A DNA stretch of 64,000 bases from Dysidea avara (GCF_963678975.1 NC_089280.1:20855868-20919867); one strand, 5' to 3'; counted from the stretch's first letter, positions 22,845-35,321 are shown. A program made the numbers and translations. The notes: generated by a model not told the origin, from the letters alone.

Positions 22845-25800
22845 TTATACTGTGAAAGTTATTGATTCTCTCTTGCCACTAGCTGTCCTTTCACACACTG
22901 GAGTGATATCTACTATATTCCCTCCTTGTGGTAGATCTGATAATTGCAGAGGTGAAACACCTGCAAAGTGCATGCATTTTAAAATTTTATTGCATCTTTT
23001 ATAGATTTGCTTACATGGAGTTAGTGTTTTTCCATTTAGTCTACATTTGAAGGTTGCCCCTGGATCATCACATGTGAAGTGTATGTTAGCTGCTGTACCA
23101 TTGACAATCACTCCATCTATACATGTGTATATTTGACAACGTCTGCTACCTGCAAATATATTAGAACAAAACACATCACCAGTGCATGCACAACTCACTG
23201 AATTTAGATTCAAAGTTGATTGTATTGTCAATAGACTCTCCACCAGCCATTGCAGACACTGTGACAACATGTGCCGTCTTTCTCAAATTTGGGTATGTCA
23301 CACATCCTTCATCTGTAACATACTTGATCAACATATCATTGTAAACAATTAGAGTCTTACTGCATGGCTTTGGCCGTTTGCCATTCAGTTCACATGTGTA
23401 CTGTACGTTTGGTTTGTTGGCTTGAAAGCAAAATGTAAAATTATTAGCATCAACTGTTGGGCTGCATACTGGAAAAGTGATTGCCAGTGGACAATCTGTT
23501 AGCGCACAAGTGACATTTAAATCCATTGATTTGTATTAAACAGTGTGTTGTACCTCTCCCTGTGAGATCAATAGTGGTACTGGCTACAGTTTTAACTTCT
23601 GGATGATCCACATCAGTTGCTTCAATTTCAATGGTGTTGATACCTGACTGTAGCCCACTTGCTATATATCCACTAAAACCTAATGATATGTGTAATTCTG
23701 TGGGTTTAAAATTGATGATCAACTTACATGTAACCCATGGCCCCCCATTGATTCTACACCGAAAAGTAGCTGATACATTAGCACTGAATGATAGTTGCAA
23801 ATCACAGACATTGACTATTTGTCCATTTGCTGTTACACGTGGTGGTGGTGGAGGTGGTGGGTGTGTGGGAGGTGGTGATTTTACCATGAATGGACCAAGT
23901 TTCAAAACTTGTTTAGTTCTACGATTTGAATCTAGTCTTGCTGTAACTTGTATTTTGTGTCTACCAACATCAACGTCTTCAAATACATGCCCAGAAACAC
24001 CTGAAAATTGTACACCAAGCATTTGTAAACAGCAGTGGTGATTTATCTTACATGATACAGAGGGATTTCTGTCAAGTTTACATGTGAACATTGCTGGTAG
24101 TGTTGTATTGAAAAACACTTGTACATCACTTCCTGATATTTGATACTGACCAGTCACTGAAAAGGTTACTATTTCTGTGTTGGATATGTATATTATAGTT
24201 TGATACACTCTGTATAACTTACCATTCTTACAAGGCGTTCCACATGTCTTCGTTTTGAAGCTCCTTCCTGGACAAGGCTTACCACCATTTTGAGGTGCAG
24301 GGTTGTCGCAACCTCTTACTCTTGTGCGAGTACCAAGTCCACAAGATCCTGTAGCTGTACATTCTAAAAATATCCAAGATCCCCATCCACCGTCCACTAC
24401 ATCACATATTCATATTCATGTATCTATGCAATGTGTATACATGGTTCCATACCTGGGACTCCAATTGTAAAGTTTGTCTCATACACCAAATCATCATATG
24501 GAAAACAAGCGGCCACAGTTGTTATCACCAAATTGTAGCTTCCCACAGCCAAATTACTATATTTAAACTTGTCACGACCTACAGTAAAGATACAGTAAAT
24601 TTGTGCTATCCAGTGTGCTGATAGACTCACAGGATTCTTGGGGACCATTGTTTAAGCTGCACATTATAAATGATGGTTTGTTAAGTTTTATGTTGACAAT
24701 GGCATTTGGTGCTTCAACAGCAACACTGGCTCTTCCTTGATATTTCCCTGGCCCACATTTTGAACAGTTTTGGTCAATATTTGGAACAACTATTTCACGG
24801 ATATTTAATGCAACTTTATCAGATGGATTTGAAGTTGATGTTGCTTCTACTTCAGCTTTGTAAATTCCAGGGTTTACGTTTCTGTACATCCTTCCACTAG
24901 TACCTGAATAGACAGAAAGAAATCTTCAATACTAGTATGAATTGCAGTTGTAAACGTTTTAAAGTGTCTTGGCCCTAACAATCACTTCAGTGTAATTTTA
25001 GTTGCTATATGTGACCCGGTCTGACAAAATCAGTCTATAGCCTGTCAAATTTTTACCACTATTTAAAAGTTTGAAGTTTGATAACTTGATCTCTGAACAC
25101 AATAACTAAGCAAACTTTTATCACTTATGTAAAAAACTCCTGGTCATTTTCCTAAAGTTTACAGGAGAACTATCATAGCATATACAGAAAATGTGATACA
25201 CAATATTAAGTAAACATATGTATTTTTGGACTATTAGACTGATTTTGTCACACTCAGTCACATATATAGACATTTTAAGGAGAATTGATATAACTTACGT
25301 ACATGGCACCCATCTTGTGGTTGATATAGGTGGTGGAGCCTCTTTGATTAATCTACAACGGAAGGAAGCTTCTTGCGATGCATTGAAAAAGAGTGCAACT
25401 CTTTTGCAGGCTGAAAGTTGATGATGCCCTTCAACTCGAAGATTTCCTATAAAATTAATTATACATCAGTATTATAATGTACACTGCTTTATAATTAATA
25501 CTACTAACCAGTTGTTTCAGCAACTGTAACTGTGAATGTCCGAGTTGAGATTAGTGGCGGAGTTGTTTTGGAGGTAGCCTTGATTTGTATCCTATGTGTT
25601 CCAGGTCCCAACTGGCCAAAGTCATGTGGACTAGTACCTAATATATGGAAGTAGTTTATGAGTCACTTTGTATGAAAATTCAGTTTTACATGCCTACATC
25701 TTTCAAAAACTTACATGGAGTAAAAGAATTATCACCGACGGCACACTCAAACATTGCTGGTAGGTTTGCAGAAAATGTAGCAATCAATGATGTTCCCGAT

Positions 25801-26370
25801 TGTTTAAGCTGTGCATCAACTATTAGTGTCTGTGTCGTCACTGTATTGTTAAAACAATAGTACTTTGTGCACTACCACTGTACATTTTACCTGCTTCTTG
25901 AATTGTGAATGTCCGTGTAGCTATAACAGGTTGTAATAGACGGTCAAGCTTTATAGCCAATGCTTGTATGTTCACAGTATGTGTTCCAGGTGTAAGATTG
26001 TTGTAGGTTTTGGGGCTGGTGCCTGTATCATACGTAAGCATACAATTTTATATTGAAGAGGTCCTACATGGGACATAGCCTCCACCATCTATTTCACAGG
26101 AGAAATTTGCTGGACAATTAGCAACAAATGTTACTGTGACATCATTTCCAGATATTGCAATACTGTGTGTTAATGAAAGAGTTGCTGATTCCTGTGCTAT
26201 ATAAATGACAATAAATTAGTTATCACAGATTGTAAAATTCAGTTCTCTTACCAATACTACAACTTGTCAATCCAAGTAGCCATAAAAGCTGGAAGATAAT
26301 TTGTGCTATGATGGGGTAAGATGGTTATCAATACAAGATGCCAGTCAACTGTTTACTCACCTGTAGACAT
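22845..26370 (-). CDS. Secreted Ig-like-module/TSP1 protein, 782 aa, complete
   Basis: Sixteen exons whose phases all agree (CDS 2349 nt): 26370-26361, 26305-26252, 26196-26068, 26022-25891, 25840-25715, 25637-25509, 25446-25303, 24903-24631, 24578-24453, 24396-24223, 24156-24052, 24000-23728, 23679-23554, 23495-23199, 23149-23015, 22960-22845. Residues 1-19 are a signal peptide (core IIFQLLWLLGLTSC) split after only 10 coding nt. Eight copies follow of a roughly 85-residue Ig-like module with the pattern FxCxLDG...PC(T/S)SP...L..G.H.I.V.A. A thrombospondin type 1 repeat is at about 375-432 (WGSW, GTRTRVRGC, six Cys), and a proline-rich linker near 509-521 joins modules 5 and 6. In seven of eight modules an intron follows the first base of the conserved PC cysteine codon; exon 23495-23199 has lost it. 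The last module ends the protein, with no membrane anchor. Likely an extracellular matrix or recognition protein; the function is unknown. Confidence 0.9.
24223..24396 (-). other. TSP1 domain exon
   Basis: One exon encodes one whole thrombospondin type 1 repeat: GWGSW, then six cysteines (LEC, GSC, RGC, KPC, KTC, TPC) and GTRTRVRGCDNPAPQNGGK. It is bounded by phase 1 introns on both sides, the usual arrangement of a shuffled extracellular domain. Confidence 0.92.
25011..25261. mobile_element. GTGACC-type MITE in an intron
   Basis: 251 bp with ends GTGACCCGGTCTGACAAAAT and a diverged complement, flanked by ATAT direct repeats. It lies in the intron between exons 25446-25303 and 24903-24631. 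A degenerate relative of its right half is at about 42190-42310. Confidence 0.8.
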
Positions 26371-26421
26371 TTTCATTGACAGAGCTAACTTTAGAAATGC
26401 GTATTAAGTGACCAGTTTTTA

Positions 26422-26430
26422 CTTTAAATA
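26422..26430 (-). promoter_or_regulatory. Possible TATA-like element
   Basis: TATTTAAAG on the minus strand about 52-60 nt upstream of the ATG at 26370, at a plausible distance for a core promoter with a short 5' UTR. There is no other support. Confidence 0.3.
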
Positions 26431-27282
26431 CACTATTTGCTGGTTTCTGATCACAAGTGGTGGTTAATTATGGCAGGTAGTTTTTAATTGCTAAATAAAC
26501 ACTAGTTACTCTGTTACCATGGTAATGTCTAGAAAATTTTAAACTTCACCACACATTGGTCATTGTATAGACAACAACAGATGGATGTAATTGATCTGAT
26601 GATGTCAGTGATAACTTGGGATGGCAAGGCTAGTTGCACAGCTGTCTCTGTTTTGATAGCCAGTAGCTACGATGTCATCTCTTCACAGCAAACTTTATTA
26701 AGAAGCTATATAAAGACCTGATGTTTCCTTTGTCAGTGTAAAGTGTTGTCACACTGATGTACACGTGTGATGCATGGATGTGAGTACAATGAAGATGTGC
26801 ATTATATCGTCAGGGGCAGTGTAACAGTGAAACATTGGTGGAGAGTACTAGCTACAACTAGCTGTCATGCATGCCTAGAATGAAACTCCTTTTTAAAAAT
26901 TATGGATCAGCATCTGGTTATACAAGTAATCCAGTAACTATGTTGCTAGCCAATAATAAATAATCACTCATTCTCCTGTGAATTAGTTAAAGGCGTCTTA
27001 TAATTGCTTGTGGTAATAGTAGCAACCACTATATATTATCAAAATATTGTTGAAACTTTTGAAGTGATAGTCAAGCTTGTGTCATAAAAATGCTTTGTAT
27101 AGTTTGCTTCACAATAGCTAGCTGGAGACTACATAATCAATTAATGATGTAATGTCTTAATAGCTTCCCATTGTGGCTTTTCCTGTTACAAAGATTTATT
27201 TTATCAGTAGCTGAGATCATTGCCTACGTGACACTATGGTGAAAGCAAACCTCATATCAAAAAATTGCAAATATATATATAA

Positions 27283-27350
27283 TTAAGGCTTTATAGCAAA
27301 GTGCTGAAGGTCTCTAGGACACTTGGTCCACAGCCTGTTTAATTATGCTA
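27283..27350 (-). repeat. Retroelement-like tail
   Basis: Minus-strand GGACCAAGTGTCC, CTTCAGCACTTTGCTATAAAG and a TTAATT-rich end resemble the 35496-35600 tail. Confidence 0.4.
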
Positions 27351-27567
27351 TAGAAGTATGTCTGAAAAGGTGCAGAAAGGCATGACTGGACCTGGGCAAC
27401 CTTGAACCTGCAGCCATCCAATATTAATCAGTGGTAAATGATGACCCAGGTGGTTTTATTTCAATGAAGGAAAATTAAAGTACACTGAAGCAGCTGTCCG
27501 AGGTTTCACATGCCTATTTGTTTTGTTGTACATCTTTTCATCACAATTGTCAATGATGGTTCTCTCT

Positions 27568-27631
27568 CTATGTTGCTGTCAGACCTTCAGTGCTGGTCAC
27601 TGTATAAAGTTCTACTAATAATAATAATAAT
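27568..27631 (+). repeat. Retroelement-like tail with (TAA)n
   Basis: CAGACCTTCAGTGCTGGTCA, then ACTGTATAAAG, then a run of TAA. Matches the 35496-35600 tail in the same orientation. Confidence 0.5.
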
Positions 27632-27661
27632 TTGTGTAACAGTACTAGTTGAATAGTTCAA

Positions 27662-27735
27662 GACTCACGGTAGTGAGTCGCGCGGCCAGAAACGCGCGCC
27701 GCAGACAATAAATGACGCGACCACTACGTGAGGAT
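27662..27735. repeat. Second copy of the GACTCACGGTAGTGAGTC repeat
   Basis: Same palindrome and following GC-rich block as at 10454-10530, ending CGACCACTACGTGAG. Confidence 0.65.
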
Positions 27736-28292
27736 TTTACAGAAACGAACGTTGTCAAATTCGGCCTTCCTGTAACCATAGATAATGTCTATTATCTATG
27801 CTGTAACTCACCCGCCACATACGCTATCCCTCTGAAACTCTAGGGTTGAACTCATCGTGTCACTAGTAACTACCACACAAGCAGTGAAGCAAATCCATGC
27901 CGATTGTTTCGTGATCGAGATTGCCGACATCAAAGGGGAAGTTTCATTTTTTTAATTTTTTTTATCGCATGCGGTTAGACGCAACCGCATGTGTATGCCT
28001 TGCGTTCCTTTGTGCATTCCAAACATTGATTGCCCTTCTATCGCTTCAGTATTCACTCAATCGCCTCAAGATTCACATCATCGATTTCACCATACATGAT
28101 TACCCTACAGTCTTAACTTCAGCACCAAACGAAGTTTCAGTCGTCCTCAGTCGACCTAGAGGCCAAATACAAATCCCAGATTGTTGTTTTCCGCAATACT
28201 CGCTTGGCATGTAGGGAAATGTATCTTTAAACTGTTCTAAAAGTTTCGTTCAGATTGAAACATATGTTTTCGAGAATGGCTAGTTTGAAATT

Positions 28293-28592
28293 TGAATTTA
28301 GTCGCCCCCACGTAATTTGCTCTCTAAGAATTTTACTCGGAATTTAAAGAATGACGCAAAGCACAACTGCGGTCACTGGGTATTGATGAACTGGCGCTCT
28401 ATGTAGTTAATCAGTGCATATAGCCACAAAGAAATGTGCTGCCCGGCATAGATTATAGTCCACAGATATAATCTATGGTGCTACATACCATCGTTCGTTT
28501 TTAAATTTGAATTTAGTCGCCCCCACCGTGACGTAATTTGTCCTCTAAGGGCGCGGCTTAAAGAATGACACAGAGTACAACTGTGGTTACCA
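28293..28592. repeat. Direct duplication, two ~90-bp copies
   Basis: 28293-28385 and 28503-28592 share TTTGAATTTAGTCGCCCCCA, GTAATTTG, CTCTAAG and TAAAGAATGACNCA in order, spaced about 210 bp apart with small indels. Between them is a hairpin of ATAGATTATA type (28448-28478). Confidence 0.75.
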
Positions 28593-29567
28593 GTTGTTGA
28601 CACAAGCTGCGAGTAATTAGCACATGTAGCTAGCCAATTGTCACCATGCATTATTGCATTTTACAGCACCCCCACACAAAAATTACACATGTAATTACAA
28701 CATACAGAGGACACATGAATACCAAACACTTTTCACAACAATAATGTAAGAATTGTACAATAATGACTGTAATATAACTGCTATGAAAATGTTTCCAGTG
28801 GCCCGCCATGGTAGCAAGTCTCACATGACGGCATGTATATTCATCCAAACACAATGGGAGTAACAAGTAAGTATGATGACAAGTTGATATGACTCCATTT
28901 GTAGAATCCAGATGAGTGGGTGTTGCTCCAGTATGTCTAAACAGTTAACAAACATTCCTGTTATAAATACGTGCTAGAGTTGCAATATAATAGTATAGTA
29001 TTTAAATGCAACAATACATAGTCTCCATTGCATCACTATCAAACGACACTAAGTGGAGGATATTGTTGCATCTCTAGTATGTACACTCTATCAGTACAAC
29101 CTGTCTTAATGGCCACCAGTATAGAAAGACAACCTCTCTTGAAAAGCCAATTCCAATTGAGAATTTATACACTGTTACCTGTTTATTGAGTGAAGGTGGC
29201 AATAAACAAGTTCCACCGTAATTTATACATGTGATGTGATCCTGTATATTCTGTCAGTGGATGAGATCCACTTGGCCAGGACAAAATGTGACTCAAATGT
29301 CCTGGATGATCCATACTCAACCCACTTATGACCCAGTGGCACAATGGAACTGAGTATAGAGAATACAATTATATTTATTTCTAAGATGTGTGGATGTGTG
29401 GACACATTACAACACATTACAACACATTACATGTACATACAAGACATGCTACGTACTGCTTTAGCAATTCAAGTCACCAAATTATGTACGGACCAGTCAA
29501 CAATGCTTCATAGTGCCCATCAGTAAACCTGAAGAAAAGTTACGAAACATAAAAATTCACATAAGTA

Positions 29568-29744
29568 CAATGAAGCCTCATTAATATGGCCAGCTGTGGA
29601 ACCAAAAAATTTGGCCTGAATAACAAGGTGGCCTTATTAATGAGGTCATAAAGTACTGCTTAGCTATATTTGGGATCTACTAGAGGTGGCCAATATAATG
29701 AGGTGGTCTTATTAAAGAGGTGGCCACTAAGTGAGGTTTCACTG
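29568..29744. mobile_element. Tc1/pogo-like MITE with TA duplication
   Basis: Ends CAATGAAGCCTCATTAATA and the complement of CAGTGAAACCTCACTTAGTG, with TA on both sides (29566-29567 and 29745-29746). Repeated GAGGTGGCC and TTATTAA blocks fill the inside. A decayed right end may be present near 33530-33620. Confidence 0.7.
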
Positions 29745-30801
29745 TACATACAGTTCACAATCACAATGGTGAACAATATTAATGGTTAACAATATACACT
29801 GAAACCTGCAGGTCACTGCTTGTGGAAGATTGCTCTCTTCACTAAATGACACATTCAGAGATTGTATTTAGATGGATGATACAGTAACACATTGTGACTT
29901 CAATACTCGTGATGTGTCAATGCTAGGCAGCAACCATATACACGGCACTGCCAATGCACAACATCACACTTGCTCGCACACACAATTTCGCTCAAGATTT
30001 TACAAATTGATGTTTCCTTCTGTACAAGTGGCCACCAAGACAGGTCCACTGTGGATGAAAGCCAGGCATTAGATATTTGATATTTTATGTGTTGAAGGCA
30101 TTCCAGGGCTTCCGGTAGTCTCAAATCTCACCACAGTTTAACTCAGGCAGTGTTGTGGTCTGTCACGCTGCAAGTGGTCCCCCGCCGCAAGTGGTCCGGC
30201 CGGACCAACTACCGCGCCTCAAGTAGTCCGACCGGACCATGTAAAGTTGCTGCAGATGGTCCGCCCTGCTGCAACTGGTCCCCCCAATGAAATCTCCACT
30301 ATCAGCTTCCCCAGTCCGTACTAGCTCAACGTCTCGATCACTGTACTGCGCTCCACGAAATACGAGTCCTGAAGCGAAATTTGAGTGATGCACGACCTAG
30401 CTATAGTCTAAACACTACCGCATTGTTTTGCACGTGGTTCCCAGTGTAGCATGTTGTGGGATCGTACGCGTGTCCCTTTACCTTTCAAAAAATACAAACA
30501 AAACATACTCTAATAGAGCAGTCAGTTATTAACTAGAACAGTCACGACTATATATGTCTTAGTGTCATGTATAGCCATCGACATGCAGTCGCCAGCAGTA
30601 TGTAACAGGATAACACTAAGATGCATCTCTGGAAGATGCTACAAATAAAGCTTCTGGGAACCTCCATCACTTTGGTGAAACTTGCAATGCTCAATTACCA
30701 TCTCCACTTAGCTACCAGAGGCCATGACACACCAATTCAACAGTTGACTAGTTTTCTCAGTTCTTGAATCTCTATGCTCTGGCATGATTTAGGCTGGAGT
30801 G

Positions 30802-30943
30802 CACTGTAAAAAAATGAAGTGTGCCAGACACACATTTGAAGTATGTCGAAGTGTGTCTGACACACCAAAAAATGTTGCAATATACACACTTTTGCACATG
30901 GTGTGTGTATATTGGTGTATCAGACACACTTTTTTTTACAGTG
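30802..30943. mobile_element. CACTGTAAAAAA-type MITE
   Basis: 142-bp element beginning CACTGTAAAAAAATG and ending TTTTTTTTACAGTG, with repeated GTGTGTCNGACACAC palindromes inside. Nested in the 30160-33210 element. Confidence 0.75.
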
Positions 30944-31193
30944 TAAGGGTTAGACAGCTGTTCTACCAATGGTGGCAACCATTAATTCACTTTGGATATA
31001 GGCTTGGACAGTGATTGGGAACTAGTTACTAAGTGTCTTTCTGGCAATGAGCCTATAAGCAGCATGCATGTAGACATAAACACAACTTGGCTATATAGTC
31101 GAAAATAAGAAATCATTTTTACAGTTAGCTATGTATAGATTCTCTATTCTAGAATCTGTTATTCAGTTTGACTTGACTTTATGTGCTTTTCAG

Positions 31194-31834
31194 TCACTTG
31201 GAACAACTGATTATGATAACCAGCAAGGATTAAGACTTACTTATGTAGGAAATCAGGTACAAATACAGCAGATACTGTATACTCAGTCATGTTACTTAGC
31301 AGCTGTCAGCAGACTTGTGTGTGTGTGGAGCCAGTAGAGATCACTGATAAAGACAAGCTGCATGATTGAGTTGTACAAAAAATTTTTGGGATGAAAAGGT
31401 GACATTGGAATTATGTTTCATTTCTATTTCAAACTATATTGTGATAGTGAGTCAGTGCATGCTATGTACTTTCATGCTTTCCATTTCTTTAATCCTGCAT
31501 GTAGTTGATATTCATACCAGCATTGGCAAAATTTAGTGGATTCTCTATAATATCCACTGTTTTACCCTTGAATGTGTGAAAGCATCAGTGTTATGACCAG
31601 ATGACCGTCACTGTTGGCCGGTGTTACAGTAGGTTAGGATGATTACCAATAAAGTTAAATAATTGCCAAATCTGAAAGCTCCACTTAGCTATTAAAGTTA
31701 CTGTATATTTTCATCATTTTTCACAGGGTCGTGTATGGTTGTATAGGAAATGTTCACAACAATACTTCATAAAAGCACTGGCACACAATTCATCGCAAAG
31801 ATTGTTATGGCCACTCAAAGTTGCAGGACTCTAA
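31194..31834 (+). CDS. Doubtful coding exons, faint SMAD MH2 resemblance
   Basis: Two plus-strand segments with good splice boundaries join in frame: 31194-31256 (after TTTTCAG, before GTAC) and 31727-31834 (after TTTTTCACAG, ending TAA). They encode SLGTTDYDNQQGLRLTYVGN, Q, then GRVWLYRKCSQQYFIKALAH and 15 more residues. GLxLxYVG...GxVWxYxxC...FI is reminiscent of the MH2 domain core of inhibitory SMADs, but the stretch is only 56 residues and the C-terminal half of an MH2 domain is missing. It sits inside a transposon-like element, so it may be a captured gene fragment, a diverged exon or chance. Confidence 0.2.
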
Positions 31835-33210
31835 AAGAGTATATGTGTAATGTAAGTAATTATTAAGTACTAAGTTATTTATTAATCACATAATCATTAA
31901 CATAGGTTTGAAATCTTAATGCTTCCTAATTTAATAATTTGATCAGGCATGCAGGCTGTTCCATAATCTAGTGGTGGCTACGTGGAAAGTATTTATGAAC
32001 ATTAATCCTTGAAAATGATGACATCCCTCTTCTTGTGCATTGGCTGTGAAAGATATGGTTGGTAGCTGTAAAGAGCTCAATATAGGAGATGAAATTACTA
32101 TATTGTTAATTTGCAGTCCCAGTTTACAACTGCCACATATTGATTCAGATGGTACTGACCTTCCTGGTGACTTTATGACTACAATATCAGCTCATCGTGG
32201 ACTGTATAGTATAGTGCATGATATCAGTGAAAGTGTTACTGTACTTATAGGGAAATCCAGCTCCTAATTTCATGGGTCATGTCAACAACATAGGATTGCC
32301 TCTCCAAGAACCTCTTATAATTGTGTTTATGTGACATCTAGAGGTGACATGTATTAAGCCATTATACTTTTCATCATCATTTAGATAACATCGTAGCTGT
32401 TTATGTATGTGGGTACATTATATCCTCAGGCATCACAGCCAATAAACCTCCAGTAGCCTCTTGCTCTGCCAGTGGATTGTGCCAATCGACTTCAATACTG
32501 TGAACACTAACAGTTTTCTACTAATAATGCATGGTATCAGCTAAAGTTTTGTTTATATGTAATTTATCTTGTCAGCATAAAGCTACATTGCTAGCTTAAC
32601 TGTATGTACTAGCTAGCTACAGCGCCCCCAGAAGCTAAAGCTTTTTACAGGACTAAAAATTTTGATGTAGAGTGGTTTAAATCATACTGCTTTTTATGCT
32701 GATCAAGAGTTGCATAGGGACATTAAAGTGACAATCACGAGCAGTTTAACTATAATTATTATAGCCTAAAGAATGGTATACACAAGATCGCATGCATTTT
32801 ATTTGCAAGATATCCTTAGCAGGCTAAATGTACCAATACAACTGTAAATGTTAGATGACTGTTCTATTAGAGTATTGACTGACTGCTCTATTAGAGTATC
32901 TCGATCTTGTATAACACGTACGCATACTAGTAAGGCCACAGTGGAAGCTGGAAGGTCATAAAAGAAGCTAGGTCGGCCACGGCACAGTGGGGCACTGTGT
33001 GCCTAGCTCTAGATCTATAGGCGTTCTCAAATATCTACGATTGAGTTTATAGTGGGGGACCACTTATGGCAGAGGGGGGCCAATTGTGGCGGAGTAAGTT
33101 GTCCGGGGGGGACAAGTTGCAGTGCTGCAAGTAGTCCGGGGGGACCAAGTATAGTTGCTGTAACTGGTCCGGGGGGACCGATTTTGGGGGGACCGGTTGT
33201 AGCATGACAG

Positions 33211-34371
33211 GTCACCACTAAACTACTGGAATGCTGTGTTATGTTCATCTTATGCTTGGCTACTATATTGTAGAACTGAAATGGATACTCTGAAAAATAT
33301 ATCCTATGGATAATGACTTCATCACTTTCTTCATCAGGAGCTTATAAGGACCAATAGTGAAACTTTTACACTTTGGGCTGACAGCCAACTGCCTAAGTCT
33401 TAAGCAGTGCCTTTGGTGCTCTAACAGATTGGCTGCCCCCTTGCTGCCAGCACTCACTGTCTCATACGCTGTCACACACTAAATCCATCTCTATAGCCAG
33501 TTAGAACAGCATGCTTCTTACCTTTTTTAAGGCCGCAAAATGCAGCCACCTCTTTAAAAAGCTAGGTCAGAAATTTTTTGTCCCTACGGCCTGAATAATG
33601 ACCAGTTTTCACTGTACTATTAGTGATTAGTGATCATGGAAGATTATTTATTAAGATACTAAGATATACAAACTCTACAACCTCTAAATATAGCAGTAAA
33701 TTTTTTTACCCTGGTCCAATGTCTCGTAATAATTGTGATAGACTCTACTGTGACAAATACATGTTTATCATGATATGTACTAATCGCCTTTTTACAATTA
33801 AGTTTTACAACACAAATACATGTATAGTTAAACTCACCAATTGTGACTAAATCCCTTCAACACGAAAAGACAAGTAATGAGACAACCTTGGAGACAACAG
33901 CCTCACAAGCCTATTCTTGTGCGCTTATTTAGTAGTAATATAAATTTTAAAGGCGTTTATTTACAACAGGACATAATTACGCGCCCTTCTATTGTCTCTG
34001 TACATACTTGCCTTTTCTTTACTATTCTCATTTCATTTTACAAGATCTCTTGGCAGGGGCATAGCTTCTTCACTTGAATCAGTCAATGCTTGAAGTAGAT
34101 CGAGATACTCTAATAGAACAGTCACATTTCTACAAGTGCCATATTTTTATATTGTAAAGTCTGTAAGTAGCTAGCAATTTAAACTATACAATTCGATGCT
34201 AAGCAGAAGTTGTAACTATGCTAAATATTGATTGCTGTGTTACAGCTGTTTTGTGACTGCTCTAATAGAGTATCTTGATCGTTTTAATGCAGTACAAGAT
34301 GAAAGGCAAAGTGTTATTAAGGGTTTACTAGTTAAAATGGGTGGTAGTTGACTGCAGTTGCATGCCACTAA
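33211..34371. other. Gene-free stretch
   Basis: Contains motif copies at 34098-34123 and 34255-34280 and a decayed end of the 29568-type MITE near 33530-33620. No exon supported. Confidence 0.5.
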
Positions 34372-34563
34372 CAGGGCCGTCCAGAGAAATTAGAGAGCCC
34401 AGGGAAAAGAGTTAAAGAGGGGCCCAGGGGCAAGGAAGAGTCTAGATCCTGACTGCTCTATTAGAGTATATCGATCTTTCTTTAAACAGGTATTCAAGGG
34501 GCCCCTTTCGGGCTGGGGCAGGGGGAAAAATACCCCAGTTACCCCCCCATGTGGGCGGCCCTG
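34372..34563. mobile_element. hAT-like MITE (CAGGGCCGTCCA ends)
   Basis: 192-bp element beginning CAGGGCCGTCCA and ending TGGGCGGCCCTG, with a perfect 8-bp duplication GCCACTAA (34364-34371 and 34564-34571). A TCTATTAGAGTATATCGATC motif copy lies inside (34451-34478). Confidence 0.87.
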
Positions 34564-34692
34564 GCCACTAAAATTACAGTTATATTTTAATATTCTAATT
34601 CTGTCATTGTAATCTGGGGTTTCTGTCAAAACCATGGAAACTCACTTACTGTTATCAACAGTGCATTGCTTATTCTAACAAAAAGTATTGAA

Positions 34693-35321
34693 ATCCCATC
34701 CAAAAACAGCTTATAGCTGTAAAAAAAGTGCGCGTCCAAGTAAAGCAGAGTTAACTGCGACAAAAAGTAATGATATCATAATGCGGCCATGTGCGAGGTG
34801 TGCAAGTTGTAAAATTAATATTAGCTAATCAGATAATACAATGTTATTGTTAAAGAGTTAATGAGAACTATGTGATGCTGCTATTTTTAAGTGTGTGAGC
34901 ATCTTCATAAATGCCACACAAATTTAATTCTCAATAAAGCAATGTGTATAGATTCTCTGATAGCAATAAATAGTTTGAGTTTGGCCGTCTTTCCTGTATA
35001 CGGCAATGCTACGAACAAAGGAAAGGCGGCCAAACTCAAACTATTTATTGCTATCAGAGAATCTATACACATTGCTTTATTGAGAATTAAATTTGTGTGG
35101 CATTTATGAAGATGCTCACACACTTAAAAATAGCAGCATCACATAGTTCTCATTAACTCTTTAACAATAACATTGTATTATCTGATTAGCTAATATTAAT
35201 TTTACAACTTGCACACCTCGCACATGGCCGCATTATGATATCATTACTTTTTGTCGCAGTTAACTCTGCTTTACTTGGACGCGCACTTTTTTTACAGCTA
35301 TAAGCTGTTTTTGGATGGGAT
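34693..35321. mobile_element. Foldback element with ACAGC/GCTGT ends
   Basis: A nearly perfect 629-bp palindrome-like element: arms of about 300 bp around GGCAATGCTACGAAC. Ends ATCCCATCCAAAAACAGC then TTATAGCTGTAAAAAA. Mirror-image open frames in both arms are by-products of the symmetry. Confidence 0.88.

Larger units (their letters stand above)
26431..30159. other. Gene-free repeat region
   Basis: No supported exon on either strand. Contains two retroelement-like tails, the 27662-27735 repeat, the duplicated block at 28293-28592 and a pogo-like MITE at 29568-29744. A 97-codon open frame at 27921-28214 shows no domain, splice context or signal peptide, so I do not call it. Confidence 0.5.
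30160..33210. mobile_element. 3-kb element with GGTCC-rich inverted ends
   Basis: The ends CTGTCACGCTGCAAGTGGTC (left) and the complement of CTGTCATGCTACAACCGGTC (right) pair. The arms (about 30160-30295 and 33045-33210) consist of degenerate repeats of a GCTGCAAGTGGTCCnnCCGGACCA type, giving many internal palindromes. No transposase frame. It contains a small MITE (30802-30943), three motif copies and two doubtful coding exons. No clean target duplication found. Confidence 0.6.

Noticed and set aside
23631-24041. 136-codon plus-strand frame with a glycine run
   Set aside because: It is the antisense of the proline-rich linker and modules of the well-supported minus-strand gene.
27921-28214. 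97-codon plus-strand frame with a hydrophobic stretch
   Set aside because: No conserved motif, promoter or splice context, and it lies in a repeat-rich gap. Not enough support for a gene.
28448-28478. ATAGATTATA-type hairpin, similar to ones near 18824 and 27774
   Set aside because: Too short and too AT-rich to separate from chance or from decayed MITE ends.
34891-35123. Nearly identical 72-codon frames on opposite strands
   Set aside because: They are mirror images produced by the two arms of the 34693-35321 foldback; no protein features.
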